A DNA stretch of 64,000 nt from an uncultured Alphaproteobacteria bacterium (GTDB lineage: Bacteria; Pseudomonadota; Alphaproteobacteria; UBA6615). The translations under genes and the position numbers were made by a program. The notes below the pieces were generated by a model. That model was not told the origin of the DNA. It searched no databases and saw nothing but the letters and a program-made list of their open reading frames with translations. The DNA lies in assembly GCA_943787445.1 (NCBI GenBank), contig CALSML010000020.1, positions 62,001 through 126,000 of the forward strand, written 5' to 3'. This document shows positions 1-9,501 of this stretch, in pieces; position 1 is the stretch's first letter, and each line of letters begins with the position of its first letter.

Positions 1-705
1 GCGGCGGAGAGCGGCGATGAGGAGGCACAGCTGCTTCTGGGTGCCCTGCTGGCCGATGGTCAGATCATCCCGAAAGACCTGATCCAGTCGCATGTTTTCT
101 TCGAGCTGGCCTCTGCTCAGGGCAGCGATGAAGCCAATGAAATGGCTGCCAGTCCTCGAACGCCAGATGACGCCGCGTGAAGTTGTCGATTCCCGCCGCC
201 TGGCCCGACAATATCGCCGTCTTCTCGACGCGACGGCCGAGGCGCGTTCGCGTGGCTCGAGCGGCGAAGGCCTACGCGATCAGCTGCTCGACGCCGCAGC
301 AGCCGGCAATACGGCCAAGACCGCCGAATTGCTGTCGCGCGGTGCCGATCTGGAGGGCAATGACACCGCCGGACGCACCGCGGTCATCAACGCCGCCTGG
401 CGCGGCGAACAGGAGGTCGTCGATCTTCTGATCGAACTGGAAGCCGACCTGAACGTCGCCGATCATGAAGGTCGTACGGCTGTGTCCTGAGCAGCGAGCA
501 ACGGCCACCACACGATTGTCCGCAAATTGCTGGAGAACGGCGCGCGCCCGAGAGTCACCGATCAGGAGGGCCTGACCCCCTGATGCGCGCGGCCTGGAAC
601 GGGCATATTGAAGTTGTGCGTCTGCTGATCGACGCGGGCTCACAACTCTCGGGCACGGATGACAAGGGCAATTCCGCGCTCGACTATGCCGAGCAGGGCG
701 GGCAT
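1..705 (+). pseudogene. Sel1-like / ankyrin-repeat protein, broken and partial
   Basis: The window opens inside a reading frame whose first 50 codons read like a Sel1-like repeat (LLLGALLADG, then FFELASAQG). Near 155-160 the frame shifts by one base into a second frame holding ankyrin repeats (AAAAGNTAKTAELLSRGADL, AAWRGEQEVVDLLIELEADL). An in-frame TGA at 488-490 interrupts the third repeat, where a Trp or Leu codon is expected before AASNGHH. A second one-base loss in the C run at 575-580 separates it from the last repeat (AAWNGHIEVVRLLIDAG). The similarity ends around 705, where the sequence becomes the antisense of the next gene. Repeat proteins of this kind mediate protein-protein contacts; no specific partner can be named. 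Three lesions plus loss of the 3' end make a pseudogene the best reading. Confidence 0.7.
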
Positions 706-1047
706 CGCGAACAACGCCCGGGCCCGGTAAATCGTGTTGTAGGAATTCTCGTTCAGGCCCGTGAGGATGAGTTTCTCGGCCTCGGCCCCTTTTGCAAAGA
801 TCGCGAATTGCGGCGGATAGGGGTTTTTGAGCATCTCATTGGTCATGACCGTGACAAAGCCAATGCGCCGCTCCCTGTCACTTCCGGGCAGCACCGGTAC
901 ACGGGCCTCATAAACTTCGAATGTTGCCGGTACGGGATAGTAATAGTCCGCATGGCGGCGGCCATCCTGCGCCACACTGGCACCGCTGCCCAGCATCCCG
1001 ACACCGAGAATAAACAGCCCTGTAAACACCAATCGCCATGACGACAT
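640..1047 (-). pseudogene. Exported conserved hypothetical protein, C-terminus lost
   Basis: The start is taken at the ATG ending at 1047 (MSSWRLVFTGLF), which opens a good signal peptide with a likely cleavage after ASVA near residue 26. The mature part (VPATFEVYEARVPVLPGSDR, RIGFVTVMTNEM, PYPPQFAIFAKG, GLNENSYNTIYRARALFA) resembles a conserved exported alphaproteobacterial family that has sometimes been mislabelled as a molybdopterin biosynthesis protein; that memory is not verified. After the FAMP residues (about 695) the frame reads the antisense of the ankyrin gene, so the natural C-terminus, probably some tens of residues, is missing. Two convergent genes have therefore both lost their 3' ends at one junction, which points to a deletion or a misassembly. 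Confidence 0.5.
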
Positions 1048-1118
1048 GATAGAATTCTCCCAAAGACACACCCCACGGCACACTCTGCCGCCGCCGCCCC
1101 CGTGAGACAACGGCTGGT

Positions 1119-1991
1119 TTGCCATGGGGTGACTGCGATATAGTCCCGCCCAGCGCTTTTTCTGCGACCCCTGACGGATTGTTCAAGATTTTGTCCAAAA
1201 CCAGCAACGCCACAACCTTTTCAACGGAAACCGGACGGATCGCCTTCGTGGCGGCGGAGTTCGATGCGGCCCGCGACGCGCTGCAGGACCTGAAATCCCG
1301 ATATGACAATGTCGCCCCGGAAGAGGCCGATGTCATCGTTGCCCTGGGCGGGGATGGCTTTGCGCTGCAGACCCTGCGCCGGTTCGTGGACAGCAAGAAA
1401 CCCGTCTTCGGGCTGAACCGGGGTTCGGTCGGCTTTCTGATGAACGACTACAATCCCGATGGATTGAATCTGCGGCTTTCGAAAGCCCAGGCCGTCACTC
1501 TCTACCCACTGCAGATGATCGCCCGGACCGCCGATGGCGAGACCCATGAATCCCTTGCCATCAATGAGGTCTCGCTGCTGCGCGAGACCTATCAGGCTGC
1601 CAAGCTCGAGATCGTCATAGACGGCGTGTCGCGGATGGAAGAACTGATCTGTGACGGCGCCATGGTCGCAACCCCGGCTGGCAGCACAGCCTATAATCTG
1701 TCTGCCCATGGCCCGATCATTCCACTGAGCGCGGAAATTCTGGCCCTGACCCCGATCAGCGCGTTTCGCCCGCGCCGCTGGCGCGGTGCCCTGTTACCGC
1801 ATGACGCCGATGTGGTGTTCAAGGTGCACGAGACCGGCAAACGACCCGTGAGCGCGACCGCGGATGACTTTGAAGTCCGCAATGTTGTCGAGGTCACGAT
1901 CCGCGAAGATCGCGCCCGCAGCTTCCAACTGCTGTTCGATCCCGAGACCAATCTGGAAGAGCGCATCCTGAAAGAGCAATTTGCTCCGTGA
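1119..1991 (+). CDS. nadK: NAD kinase
   Basis: Phosphorylates NAD to NADP with ATP in the cytoplasm. Diagnostic features are the GGDG motif at residues 77-80 ([13 protein letters not shown]), the NEVSLLR segment, and [20 protein letters not shown], the Gly-rich nucleotide-binding loop of the family. The core length of about 255 residues fits alphaproteobacterial NAD kinases. The 40 residues before GRIAFVAAE are longer than usual. No later ATG exists in frame, so the true start may be a TTG at 1179 or 1191. The TGA stop overlaps the GTG start of the next gene by 4 bases, suggesting translational coupling. It is the first of four genes in this window that touch the NAD pool (pncC, nadE and pncB are the others). 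Confidence 0.9.
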   Translation: MPWGDCDIVPPSAFSATPDGLFKILSKTSNATTFSTETGRIAFVAAEFDAARDALQDLKSRYDNVAPEEADVIVALGGDGFALQTLRRFVDSKKPVFGLNRGSVGFLMNDYNPDGLNLRLSKAQAVTLYPLQMIARTADGETHESLAINEVSLLRETYQAAKLEIVIDGVSRMEELICDGAMVATPAGSTAYNLSAHGPIIPLSAEILALTPISAFRPRRWRGALLPHDADVVFKVHETGKRPVSATADDFEVRNVVEVTIREDRARSFQLLFDPETNLEERILKEQFAP

Positions 1992-2915
1992 TCGCTTCGG
2001 GAGAGCGTGACCCTCATGCGGCACCCGACGATCGCGTTGAACTGACACCACCCGATATCGAGCCCTATCGGCAGGGCAATACTTCCGTGCCCTATATGAC
2101 CACTCTGGACAGCGGCGTGGCAGGGCCCCATGCAATGATCAATGCCCTGATGCATGGCAACGAGATCAGCGGTGCCATCGCGGTCGACCATCTGTTGCAA
2201 CGGGGCATTCGCCCTACCCGTGGCCGCCTGACCCTCGCATTCGCCAACACCACCGCCTTCGGCATGTTCAGCCGGGAGCGTCTCTATGAATCGCGACTCA
2301 TCGACGAAGACCTGAACCGCCTATGGGACGACGATGTCCTTTCCGATCACAAACGCAGCGTCGAACGCCTGCGCGCCCGCGCCTTGCGCCCGATCATCGA
2401 TACGGTCGACCATCTGCTCGACCTTCATTCGATGCAATCCGGGACCCGCCCCATCCTGCTCTGCGGCCCGAGCCCGAAGGGGCGTGACTTCGCACGTCGG
2501 CTGGGCGGGCCGGCGGCGATCGTCGCCGATGTCGGACATGCCGATGGGGTGCGCACTGGGCATCGCGCACCGCAGTCACCGCGATCGAGGTGGCCTACCG
2601 TTTCTGGTCGCGGTCGACATGATCCCCCCGGCGCTTGCCGCGCCGCACATGACCGAGCGCGTCGCACCCGACCATTGGGTGGAGGTCACGGACCGGGTCG
2701 TACCCCGGAACCCAGACGCCACCTTTGTCGAGACCTTCCTCGGCCTCGAAACCATCGCCGCGGCCGGCACCCTCAGCGCCCGGGACGGTGCTTGCGATAT
2801 CCGCACCCCCTATGACGACTACGTCCTCATCATGCCCGCGCGCCAACTGACACCGGGCCAGACAGCGGTTAGACTGAGACGAAAGCGCCGTTTCGAAGAC
2901 CATCATGCCAGCTGA
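1988..2915 (+). pseudogene. Succinylglutamate desuccinylase / aspartoacylase family protein, broken
   Basis: The N-terminal frame (GTG at 1988) carries the M14-like zinc hydrolase signature: the HGNE ligands in NALMHGNEISGA, the DEDLNRLW motif and DLHSMQ. The C-terminal half (VEVTDRVVPRNPDATF, DIRTPYDDYVLIMP, PGQTAVRL) matches the usual end of the family but lies in another frame, and a short middle piece (HWASRTAVTAIEVAYRF) lies in the third frame. Two lesions explain this: a deletion near 2553 that removes the stretch expected after ADGVR (including the catalytic-Glu region) and a one-base change near 2603. Family members release acyl groups or aspartate from N-acylated substrates. The gene overlaps nadK upstream and the AbrB-type gene downstream. 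Confidence 0.75.
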
Positions 2916-4011
2916 ACTGCCTCCTCAACCTGCGCGCTCGCCGGTGCGGCGTCTGACCCGTGCAGACCTTTTTCTATTCCTACGCACCATTGCGATCGGG
3001 GTGATCGGTGGCGCGATCTTCAACGCCCTCAATCTGCCCCTGCCCTGGATGATGGGTGCCATGGCGGCGACCGGCGGGCTGACTCTGGCGCGGATCGAAA
3101 TGGCGATGGATTCTCGCCTGCGCACCCTGATGATCCTCGTGTTGGGTGTGTTTCTCGGCAGCGCGTTCTCACCCGAAATCCTCGACCGGATCGCACTCTG
3201 GCCGATCACCCTGGCGGCGCTGGTCGGCTATGTTTTCCTGAGCACCCTTGTCGTCTATCTGTTCTTCCGCCTTGTCGCCGGATTCGATGCGAAAACCGCC
3301 TTCTTTGCCGGCGTGCCCGGTGGTCTCAACGAAATGATCATCCTCACCCAGGCCGCCGGCGGCGACGAGCGGCAGGTGAGCGTCATGCACACGACACGGA
3401 TTTTCCTCGTCGTGATGACCCTGCCCTTCGTGTTCCGCATCCTGGAAGATTTCGACCCTGCGCTGCGTAGCTTTGGCGCTGCCGATGCACAACTGGAGGT
3501 CATCGATGTTGTATTGCTCGCCGCCAGCGCCGTGGTCGGGTTCTACACCGCCCGTCTGTTGCGGATCCCCGCGCCCCATCTGACCGGACCGATGATCCTG
3601 AGCGCCGCGGTGCATCTTTCCGGACTCACCTCGGCGGCACCGCCGGTCATCGCGGTGGCTGTCGCACAGATCATTCTGGGATCAGCGGTCGGCGCTCGCT
3701 TTGCCGGGCTTACATTTCGCGATCTCGGCCGAATTCTGCGGCTCGGCGGCTCGGCCACGGTCATTCTGCTGCTGATCTCGGCAGGCTTCTCACTGGTCCT
3801 GCAGACGATCACCGGAATCCCGTTTGGCTCGCTCATCCTGGCCTTTTCACCAGGCGGCCTGACCGAGATGAGCCTCGTGGCACTGGCACTGGAAATCGAC
3901 ACGGCCTTTGTAGCCACCCATCACATCGCCCGGATCAGCGTGGTGGTCATTGCGATACCATTCCTGTTCCGGTTTCTTGACCGGCCCGAACCCCGCGACG
4001 AGGATATCTAG
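2905..4011 (+). CDS. AbrB-type duplicated-domain membrane protein
   Basis: A 368-residue, very hydrophobic polytopic membrane protein. It shows the internal duplication typical of the AbrB family (Pfam AbrB; often wrongly called ammonia monooxygenase): the FAGVPGGLNEMIILTQAAGGDERQ region in the first half corresponds to AFSPGGLTEMSLVALALEID in the second half, and LPLPWMMGAM corresponds to IPAPHLTGPM. Roughly ten membrane segments are expected. E. coli AbrB overexpression affects aidB regulation, but no transport substrate is established for the family. The ATG lies inside the end of the broken aspartoacylase gene, so the two were probably cotranscribed. Confidence 0.85.
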   Translation: MPAELPPQPARSPVRRLTRADLFLFLRTIAIGVIGGAIFNALNLPLPWMMGAMAATGGLTLARIEMAMDSRLRTLMILVLGVFLGSAFSPEILDRIALWPITLAALVGYVFLSTLVVYLFFRLVAGFDAKTAFFAGVPGGLNEMIILTQAAGGDERQVSVMHTTRIFLVVMTLPFVFRILEDFDPALRSFGAADAQLEVIDVVLLAASAVVGFYTARLLRIPAPHLTGPMILSAAVHLSGLTSAAPPVIAVAVAQIILGSAVGARFAGLTFRDLGRILRLGGSATVILLLISAGFSLVLQTITGIPFGSLILAFSPGGLTEMSLVALALEIDTAFVATHHIARISVVVIAIPFLFRFLDRPEPRDEDI

Positions 4012-4083
4012 CCGCGGCTTCGTCAGAATCGTATGCTGGGCCAAAATTTCCAATGAACATTTGACAGAAACAGGGACACCGAC

Positions 4084-4872
4084 ATGATCGTCGAACAGGT
4101 CTGGACCGGAAACGCCGGCCGCAACTTTTTCTATATCGTCGCCTGCCCGGACTCGGGTGAAGCCATCGCCATCGACCCGATTGACCCTTCCCTGTGCCTG
4201 GCAACGGCCAAGGATAAGGGCTGGGACATCACCTGGGTGATGAACACCCACGAACACGCCGATCACATCGAAGGGAATGATGATGTCATTGCCGCCACCG
4301 GCGCCAAGCTGATGGGGCCCCACAATGCGGGCAGCAGCATACCCGGCATCGACAAGGGCCTGCGCGGCGGCGATGTGGTAAAACTGGGCAGTTCCGTCGA
4401 ACTCGAGGTTATCGACACGCCGGGGCACACGCCGATCCACATTTCCATGCTGGGTCATGGTGATGAATCGCACCTGCTGTGCGGTGACACGATCTTCAAT
4501 GCGGGCGTGGGGCACTGCTACAGCGGTGATCCGAACGTGCTCTATGCGACCTTCCGCGACAAGATCGTCAAACTGGCGGACGACACGCGCATTTACCCGG
4601 GGCATGACTACATCGCCAACAATCTGAATTTCACGCTGGATCGCGAGCCGGACAACGCGGACGCCAAGACTTTGCTGGCCGATGTCGAGGGGCAGGACCC
4701 GGCGAATGCTCTGGTGACGACGCTGGGCCTGGAGCGCAAGGTGAACACCTTCATGCGGCTCGACAGCGCCAGCGTGATCGCGGGCGTAAAGGAAAAATTC
4801 CCCGATCTTTCCGATACGCCGAGCGAGGAAGACGTCTTTCTCAGCCTTCGTAAACTCCGCAACGACTGGTAG
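4084..4872 (+). CDS. gloB: Hydroxyacylglutathione hydrolase-like protein (glyoxalase II type)
   Basis: A 262-residue metallo-beta-lactamase-fold hydrolase. The metal ligand motif THEHADH is at residues 55-61 (NTHEHADHIEG), followed by the later ligands in DTPGHTPIHIS, LCGDTIFNAG and YPGHDY. The C-terminal region (NNLNFTLDREPDN, then a short helical tail ending in RKLRNDW) fits the extra domain that glyoxalase II enzymes use to bind glutathione thioesters. The likely reaction is hydrolysis of S-D-lactoylglutathione to lactate and glutathione. The first ligand triplet is HEH rather than the HHH common in classical GloB, so a related thioesterase activity is possible. It converges with the dehalogenase gene, with 5 bases between the stops. 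Confidence 0.8.
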   Translation: MIVEQVWTGNAGRNFFYIVACPDSGEAIAIDPIDPSLCLATAKDKGWDITWVMNTHEHADHIEGNDDVIAATGAKLMGPHNAGSSIPGIDKGLRGGDVVKLGSSVELEVIDTPGHTPIHISMLGHGDESHLLCGDTIFNAGVGHCYSGDPNVLYATFRDKIVKLADDTRIYPGHDYIANNLNFTLDREPDNADAKTLLADVEGQDPANALVTTLGLERKVNTFMRLDSASVIAGVKEKFPDLSDTPSEEDVFLSLRKLRNDW

Positions 4873-4877
4873 TTTTC

Positions 4878-5753
4878 CTAGGCGAGAGTCGCCATCCACT
4901 GCGCGATGGCCTGACCGATTTCATCGGGTGAATCTTCCTGAATGAAATGCAGGCCTTTCACCTGAACTTCGGTCTGGTTTGGCCAGCTGCGGCAGTAGTC
5001 GCGCTGCGCACCGGTCAGGATCACGCCAGGATCAGCATCAATAAACAGCTTGGGAACATCTGATGTTTCCAGCCAGGTTGCATAGTTACCGATGATTTCC
5101 GTGACGTCTGTCGGGTCCCCATCAAAGGGAATGTTTCGCGGCCAGGTCAGGGTTGGCCGACGGGATTCGCCGGGCTCAAGGAACGGACGCCGATACTCGC
5201 TTATCTCTTCATCTGACAGATCACGAATGACAGAAGCCGGTAAAATCCGATCCACGAAGAAGTTCTTCTCAAGCACCATCTCCTCACCCTTGGGTGTGCG
5301 GAAAGCCTGAAACACAGAACGTGAGGATTCCGGCCACTCATCCCATGTCAGCGGACGCACCAGCGCTTCCATATAGGCAATGCCCCGGACTGCATCGCGA
5401 TGCTGACTGGCCCACTCGAAACCGAGGGCACTGCCCCAGTCGTGAACCACCAGCGTGACGTTTTTGCGCACGCCCAACTGGTCCAGCAACGCAAACAGAT
5501 AGTCACGATGCTCCACGAAGCGGTATCGGTCAGGGCCGCTATCGGGCAGCTTGTCGGAATCCCCCATACCGACCAGATCGGGAAGAATGCAACGCCCCAG
5601 ACCGGTCATATAGGGCACGATGTTGCGCCAGAGATAACTTGAAACCGGGTTCCCGTGCAGAAACACAATGGGATTACCATTGGGATCGCCCAGATCTGCA
5701 TAGGCCATCCGCGTGCCGTTGACTTCGGCGTACTTTTTACCGGTCCAAGTCAT
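4878..5753 (-). CDS. dhaA: Haloalkane dehalogenase, HLD-II type
   Basis: A 291-residue alpha/beta hydrolase that should cleave carbon-halogen bonds by nucleophilic attack, giving an alcohol and a halide. The catalytic set of the LinB/DhaA subfamily is complete: nucleophile Asp105 in [11 protein letters not shown], catalytic acid Glu129 in AYMEALVRP, base His269 in GLHFIQED, and halide-stabilising Asn35 (HGNP) with Trp106. There is no signal peptide, so it is cytoplasmic. It heads away from a quinone reductase and VOC gene on the same strand, possibly a small detoxification group, though each has its own spacing. Substrate range cannot be read from sequence. Confidence 0.9.
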   Translation of the reverse strand: MTWTGKKYAEVNGTRMAYADLGDPNGNPIVFLHGNPVSSYLWRNIVPYMTGLGRCILPDLVGMGDSDKLPDSGPDRYRFVEHRDYLFALLDQLGVRKNVTLVVHDWGSALGFEWASQHRDAVRGIAYMEALVRPLTWDEWPESSRSVFQAFRTPKGEEMVLEKNFFVDRILPASVIRDLSDEEISEYRRPFLEPGESRRPTLTWPRNIPFDGDPTDVTEIIGNYATWLETSDVPKLFIDADPGVILTGAQRDYCRSWPNQTEVQVKGLHFIQEDSPDEIGQAIAQWMATLA

Positions 5754-5776
5754 CTACTGCGTATCCGTTGTCGTAC

Positions 5777-6763
5777 CTAGGGGATCAGCACCGTCGAACC
5801 GGTCGTCTTACGGGCTTCAATGTCCTTGTGAGCCTGCGCCGCATCCTTCAGGGGATAACGCTGATTGACCCTGATTTTGACGGCACCGCTTTCGATGGCG
5901 TTGAACAGATCACGGGCCCGACGCATCATTTCGGCGCGGGATGTGGTGTAGTTCACAAGAGCGCAACGCGCGATGTAGGGCGAACCCATTGGGCCGGTCT
6001 TTGCGATATCCACCAGCGGCGGATTGCCCGAGGCACTGCCGAAATTGATGACCGAGCCACGCAGACGGACACTGGCCAGGGATTCTTCCCAAGTGTCCTT
6101 GCCAACTGAATCATAGATGCAGTGTGCTCCCTCACCATTGGTGAGCTCGCGAACCTTCTTGGCAAATTTCGGCTTGGTGCGGCTGACGACAATCGGATGA
6201 TGGCAGCCGTTACGTTTGGCGAAGCTGGCCTTCTCCTTCGAACTGACAATGCCGATCACCGTCGCGCCGATCGAATTGGCCCATTGGCACATAATGATGC
6301 CGACGCCACCGGCTGCAGCGTGAACGACAATCGTGTCGCCCTTCTTCACCCTGTAGGAATCGCGGATCAGGTACTGCGCCGTAATGCCCTTGAGCAGAGC
6401 AGCGGCTGCCGTACGGTCCTTGATGCCATCCGGCAGCGGAATCAGATCCGAAACCGTTGCAATGCGTCGCTCGCTATATCCATCGAGCGTCTTGCCGCCA
6501 ATATATCCAACACGATCACCGACCTTGATCCCGCGCGTACCGGAGCCAACAGCTTCGACCACACCCACAGCTTCATTGCCGATACCACCCGGAATTTTCA
6601 TCGGATACAGGCCAATGCGCCGGTAGGTGTCTGCGAGATTGAGACCGACAGCTGTGTGTTTCAAACGAATCTCACCCTGCTTGGGTTCGGGAACGTCAAC
6701 GGTTTCCCATTTCAGGACCGAGGGTCCACCTGTCTTGTAAAGCCGAAATGCTTTTGCCTTCAT
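5777..6763 (-). CDS. NADPH:quinone oxidoreductase (zinc-free MDR family)
   Basis: A 328-residue medium-chain dehydrogenase/reductase of the QOR type. Visible features are the N-terminal GroES-like fold (VGLNLADTYRRIGLYP), the nucleotide-binding AAAGGVG motif, and the absence of the Cys/His zinc ligands of alcohol dehydrogenases. It should reduce quinones or other enones with NADPH. An ATG at 6769 is in frame, but the AGGGAG ribosome site sits directly against it, while the ATG at 6763 has correct spacing, so 6763 is chosen. It lies 24 bases upstream of the dehalogenase gene on the same strand and may be cotranscribed with it. Confidence 0.88.
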   Translation of the reverse strand: MKAKAFRLYKTGGPSVLKWETVDVPEPKQGEIRLKHTAVGLNLADTYRRIGLYPMKIPGGIGNEAVGVVEAVGSGTRGIKVGDRVGYIGGKTLDGYSERRIATVSDLIPLPDGIKDRTAAAALLKGITAQYLIRDSYRVKKGDTIVVHAAAGGVGIIMCQWANSIGATVIGIVSSKEKASFAKRNGCHHPIVVSRTKPKFAKKVRELTNGEGAHCIYDSVGKDTWEESLASVRLRGSVINFGSASGNPPLVDIAKTGPMGSPYIARCALVNYTTSRAEMMRRARDLFNAIESGAVKIRVNQRYPLKDAAQAHKDIEARKTTGSTVLIP

Positions 6764-6802
6764 GATCATCTCCCTGAATGAACTCTGCAGTTGTTCGCCT
6801 GT

Positions 6803-7168
6803 TTAGGACGCGCGTTGATATAATTGTACGAAGTTACCGTCGGGGTCTCGGAATGTGAGCGTCTTGCCGTGATCACCCATATCGCGTTCGCCAAGCAATT
6901 CGCCACCTGCACTGGCGATGGACGCGCTCATGGCGGCGATGTCGTCGACTTCGAAGACCACAGTCGCGCCAACGGCGCCGTCCGGGGCTTCCTCGTCGGA
7001 AGCCATGGCGAAATTAACACCGCCCGCCTTGAATTGGGTCCATTTGGCACCATCCTGAAACACGAGATTGAGCCCAAGTGCATCGCGATAGAACCCAACC
7101 GCACGTTCCATATCGCCGGTCACGTAATAAGCATTCTGAAGTTTCTCGACACTCACTGCAGCCTCCAT
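6803..7168 (-). CDS. VOC-family (glyoxalase/bleomycin-resistance fold) protein
   Basis: About 121 residues with the paired beta-alpha-beta-beta-beta units of the vicinal oxygen chelate fold: an N-terminal VEKLQNAYYVTGDMERAVGF and the C-terminal FRDPDGNFVQLYQ, whose acidic residue normally binds metal. Such small proteins act as lyases, dioxygenases or resistance proteins and usually dimerise; the exact reaction is not deducible. The ATG ending at 7168 is preferred because it starts just after the methyltransferase stop; an in-frame ATG at 7195 would overlap that gene by 23 bases. Its spacing suggests one transcript with the two upstream genes. Confidence 0.75.
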   Translation of the reverse strand: MEAAVSVEKLQNAYYVTGDMERAVGFYRDALGLNLVFQDGAKWTQFKAGGVNFAMASDEEAPDGAVGATVVFEVDDIAAMSASIASAGGELLGERDMGDHGKTLTFRDPDGNFVQLYQRAS

Positions 7169-7172
7169 TTGG

Positions 7173-7799
7173 TCATAAATATTTAGCGGCAACACGCCGA
7201 AACAGGACAGAAAGATTGTTCACCGGCATCTCGATTGTCTGATCGAGAACAAAGCCTGCACTCTGTGCAAGTCCGCACAGCTCCTCCAAATGCCGCAATC
7301 CCCATTCGGGGTTCTCGGCGCGCAACGAACGATCAAAGGACTTGTTGCCCTCTGACGAGAATTTTCCGTCGACAATGAAGGGTCCGTAAAAATAGACAAG
7401 CCCACCGGGAGCAAGCAATCGCGCCGCGCCCTCCATCAAACCCACGCAAGCGGACCACGGTGCGATATGGATCATGTTGGCACTGATCACCGCATCCAGA
7501 TTTCCGGATATTTTCTCCGGCCAGCCGGTTTGCTTCACATCAATCTGTAACGGCGCACGCAGGTTTTGCTGTCCGGCGGCAGTGACCCGTTGTTCCAGCG
7601 CGGTAACCAGATCAGGGTTGTAATCGCTCGACCACCAGTCCAGATCCGGCAGCGCGGCAGAAAAATGGAACACATGCTGACCGCCGCCGCTCGCGATTTC
7701 CAGTACCCCCCCGGTGGGCGGCAGGACATCGCGCAGAACATCCAGAATCACATCCTTGTTGCGATCCGCCGCAGCAAACATGGGGGCGTCCGGGGTCAC
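7173..7799 (-). CDS. DUF938 SAM-dependent methyltransferase-like protein
   Basis: A 208-residue class I methyltransferase fold. The SAM-binding glycine loop is VLEIASGGGQHVFHF, followed by DWWSSDYNP (motif II) and the later MIHIAPW region characteristic of DUF938 proteins. The natural substrate of this family is not established. The start ATG overlaps the last 4 bases of the ChaC-like gene, which argues for translational coupling in a chaC, DUF938, VOC order. The length is typical for the family. Confidence 0.82.
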   Translation of the reverse strand: MTPDAPMFAAADRNKDVILDVLRDVLPPTGGVLEIASGGGQHVFHFSAALPDLDWWSSDYNPDLVTALEQRVTAAGQQNLRAPLQIDVKQTGWPEKISGNLDAVISANMIHIAPWSACVGLMEGAARLLAPGGLVYFYGPFIVDGKFSSEGNKSFDRSLRAENPEWGLRHLEELCGLAQSAGFVLDQTIEMPVNNLSVLFRRVAAKYL

Positions 7800-8431
7800 G
7801 GTGACTCCGACAGATACTTCTGGACCCGCACATGCAAGTCCTGAGTTTCCGGGTCATCCAGCCCGTAATGATCGAGCGCTTCAGCCAGAAGCGCGACATA
7901 CTCATGGCAGGTACCACTGCTCCCCAGCGCGTTGGCGATGATCCGCGCCGACTGATCGGGCGGCAGAATTCCCGCATAGTTGCGATGAGACCGATTACCA
8001 ACAAATCCAAGCGACCAAACCGGGCCGTGATCGGTTTCGGCGGAGATCCATGTGGGTACATAGACACCCCCGCTCATTTCCCGTCTCCACAGGGCATCCA
8101 GGATGTCGTCGCGCCCGTCTTCCGGTACCCGAAACGCAACCCCGGCACAGGTCCCACCAGCCTCCAGTGCCAGACCAAGACCCGGACGTTCGAAGGAGCC
8201 ACGCGCCCGAACGGTCCAGAAACAAAAGGCCCGCCGATGGGTTGACAAAAACGCCGTCCGGGTTTCCACAGGCTCAAACCGCGGGTCCCAGATCAGCGAA
8301 CCTGCGCCGAAGACCCACAACTCGGCCGGATCGGGAGACGCCATGAGGGTTTCACGAAGATTGGCCTCCCGCTGCTCATCGCTCCACTGGGTGAAGGATG
8401 TGGGTGGAGGATTGAAGGGATATTCAGTCAT
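7796..8431 (-). CDS. chaC: ChaC-like gamma-glutamylcyclotransferase
   Basis: A 211-residue protein with the family's nucleotide-fold signature FGAGSLIWDP near residue 41 and the conserved catalytic glutamate in LWRREMSGGVY. Bacterial and eukaryotic ChaC proteins degrade glutathione to 5-oxoproline and Cys-Gly in the cytosol; older annotations call them cation transport regulators. With glyoxalase II nearby and glutathione reductase and glutaredoxin elsewhere in the window, a glutathione-turnover role is reasonable. It is the first gene of the three-gene reverse-strand run and overlaps the methyltransferase by 4 bases. Confidence 0.85.
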   Translation of the reverse strand: MTEYPFNPPPTSFTQWSDEQREANLRETLMASPDPAELWVFGAGSLIWDPRFEPVETRTAFLSTHRRAFCFWTVRARGSFERPGLGLALEAGGTCAGVAFRVPEDGRDDILDALWRREMSGGVYVPTWISAETDHGPVWSLGFVGNRSHRNYAGILPPDQSARIIANALGSSGTCHEYVALLAEALDHYGLDDPETQDLHVRVQKYLSESP

Positions 8432-8542
8432 GATTTACGTACGCACCACGAACAGGAAAAACACCAAAGAATCGAAAACGGTCTGGCACCCGCGATGCTA
8501 TTCTGCCATTCAAACCGTGCAAGACACAGAGGAGAGATAAAA

Positions 8543-9481
8543 ATGTCAGGCGCAGATATGAAATCGCACACCATCGGCTGGATTGGCACGGGCAAAATGG
8601 GCTACCCGATGGCCGGATTGCTGATCGAAGCCGGCGCTGATTTGAAGGTCTACAACCGCACTGCCGCCAAAGCCGAACCGCTGGGCGTCGAAGTTGTCGG
8701 CAAACCGTCTGACCTCGCCGATCGTGACATTGTGTTCTCGATCGTGACCGATGACACCGCCATCCGCGAAATGATCACCGGACCCGAAGGCGTGCTGACG
8801 GGGACGTCCCTGCCCAAGATCATCAGCGACAGCTCCACGATCTCCATCGAAACCTCGAAGGAAATGCGCGCGGCCTGCGAAGCCAAGGGCGTGATGTTTC
8901 TCGCCACACCGATCAGCGGCAATGGTCACGCAGTCGCGGCCGGCAAGGCCACGCTTGGCGTTTCCGGACCCCGCGAAGCCTATGACATTGCGCGCCCCTA
9001 TATCGCGGCATTGGGCCGGGCAGAGACCTATATCGGCGAAGGCGATTCCTCACGCCTAGCCAAACTCGCCCACAATGTCATGCTCGGCGTGGTCGCCCAG
9101 TGCATGGCTGAAATCACGGTGCTCTGTGAAAAAGGCGGGATCGAGCGTCACGCCTTCCTGAACTACTTCAACAACAGTGCCATGTCGTCTACCTTCACCA
9201 ATTACAAGGCGCCTGCGCTGGTGAAGCTGGACTACACCGCGACCCACACGTCCCGGATGTTGCGCAAGGATCTGGATCTCGCCCTCAAGGAAGCCAAGGA
9301 TCTGGAGGTGCCTATGCCGGTCACCAACCTGACCCGTGAACTGGTTCAGGCCCTGATCGGACTTGGCCATGGCGAAGACGATTTTGCGGCCCTCATCAAG
9401 ATGCAGGCCTCCGCATCGGGCTATGACATTCAGCCCGAGAATGTCGAAGTCTCCGACGGACTCAAAGACGCCGCCGAATAA
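8543..9481 (+). CDS. NAD(P)-dependent 3-hydroxyisobutyrate-dehydrogenase-family oxidoreductase
   Basis: A 312-residue beta-hydroxyacid dehydrogenase. The N-terminal dinucleotide-binding loop is GWIGTGKMGYPMAGLL. The substrate loop TPISGNGHAVAAGKATLGVSG replaces the usual DAPVSGG, and the catalytic lysine is in LAKLAHNVMLG (normally K-x-x-N). It should oxidise a short beta-hydroxy acid or reduce the semialdehyde. The ATG at 8543 is chosen because GAGGAGA lies at the right distance; the frame stays open upstream to 8495. It starts the catabolic cluster that continues with the amidohydrolase 20 bases downstream. Confidence 0.85.
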   Translation: MSGADMKSHTIGWIGTGKMGYPMAGLLIEAGADLKVYNRTAAKAEPLGVEVVGKPSDLADRDIVFSIVTDDTAIREMITGPEGVLTGTSLPKIISDSSTISIETSKEMRAACEAKGVMFLATPISGNGHAVAAGKATLGVSGPREAYDIARPYIAALGRAETYIGEGDSSRLAKLAHNVMLGVVAQCMAEITVLCEKGGIERHAFLNYFNNSAMSSTFTNYKAPALVKLDYTATHTSRMLRKDLDLALKEAKDLEVPMPVTNLTRELVQALIGLGHGEDDFAALIKMQASASGYDIQPENVEVSDGLKDAAE

Positions 9482-9501
9482 TCCTTCAGGGAACAGCGCA
9501 T

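Noticed and set aside
488-490. TGA in the ankyrin gene as another selenocysteine codon
   Set aside because: The position is in an ankyrin helix with no redox motif, and two frameshifts accompany it, so plain decay is simpler.
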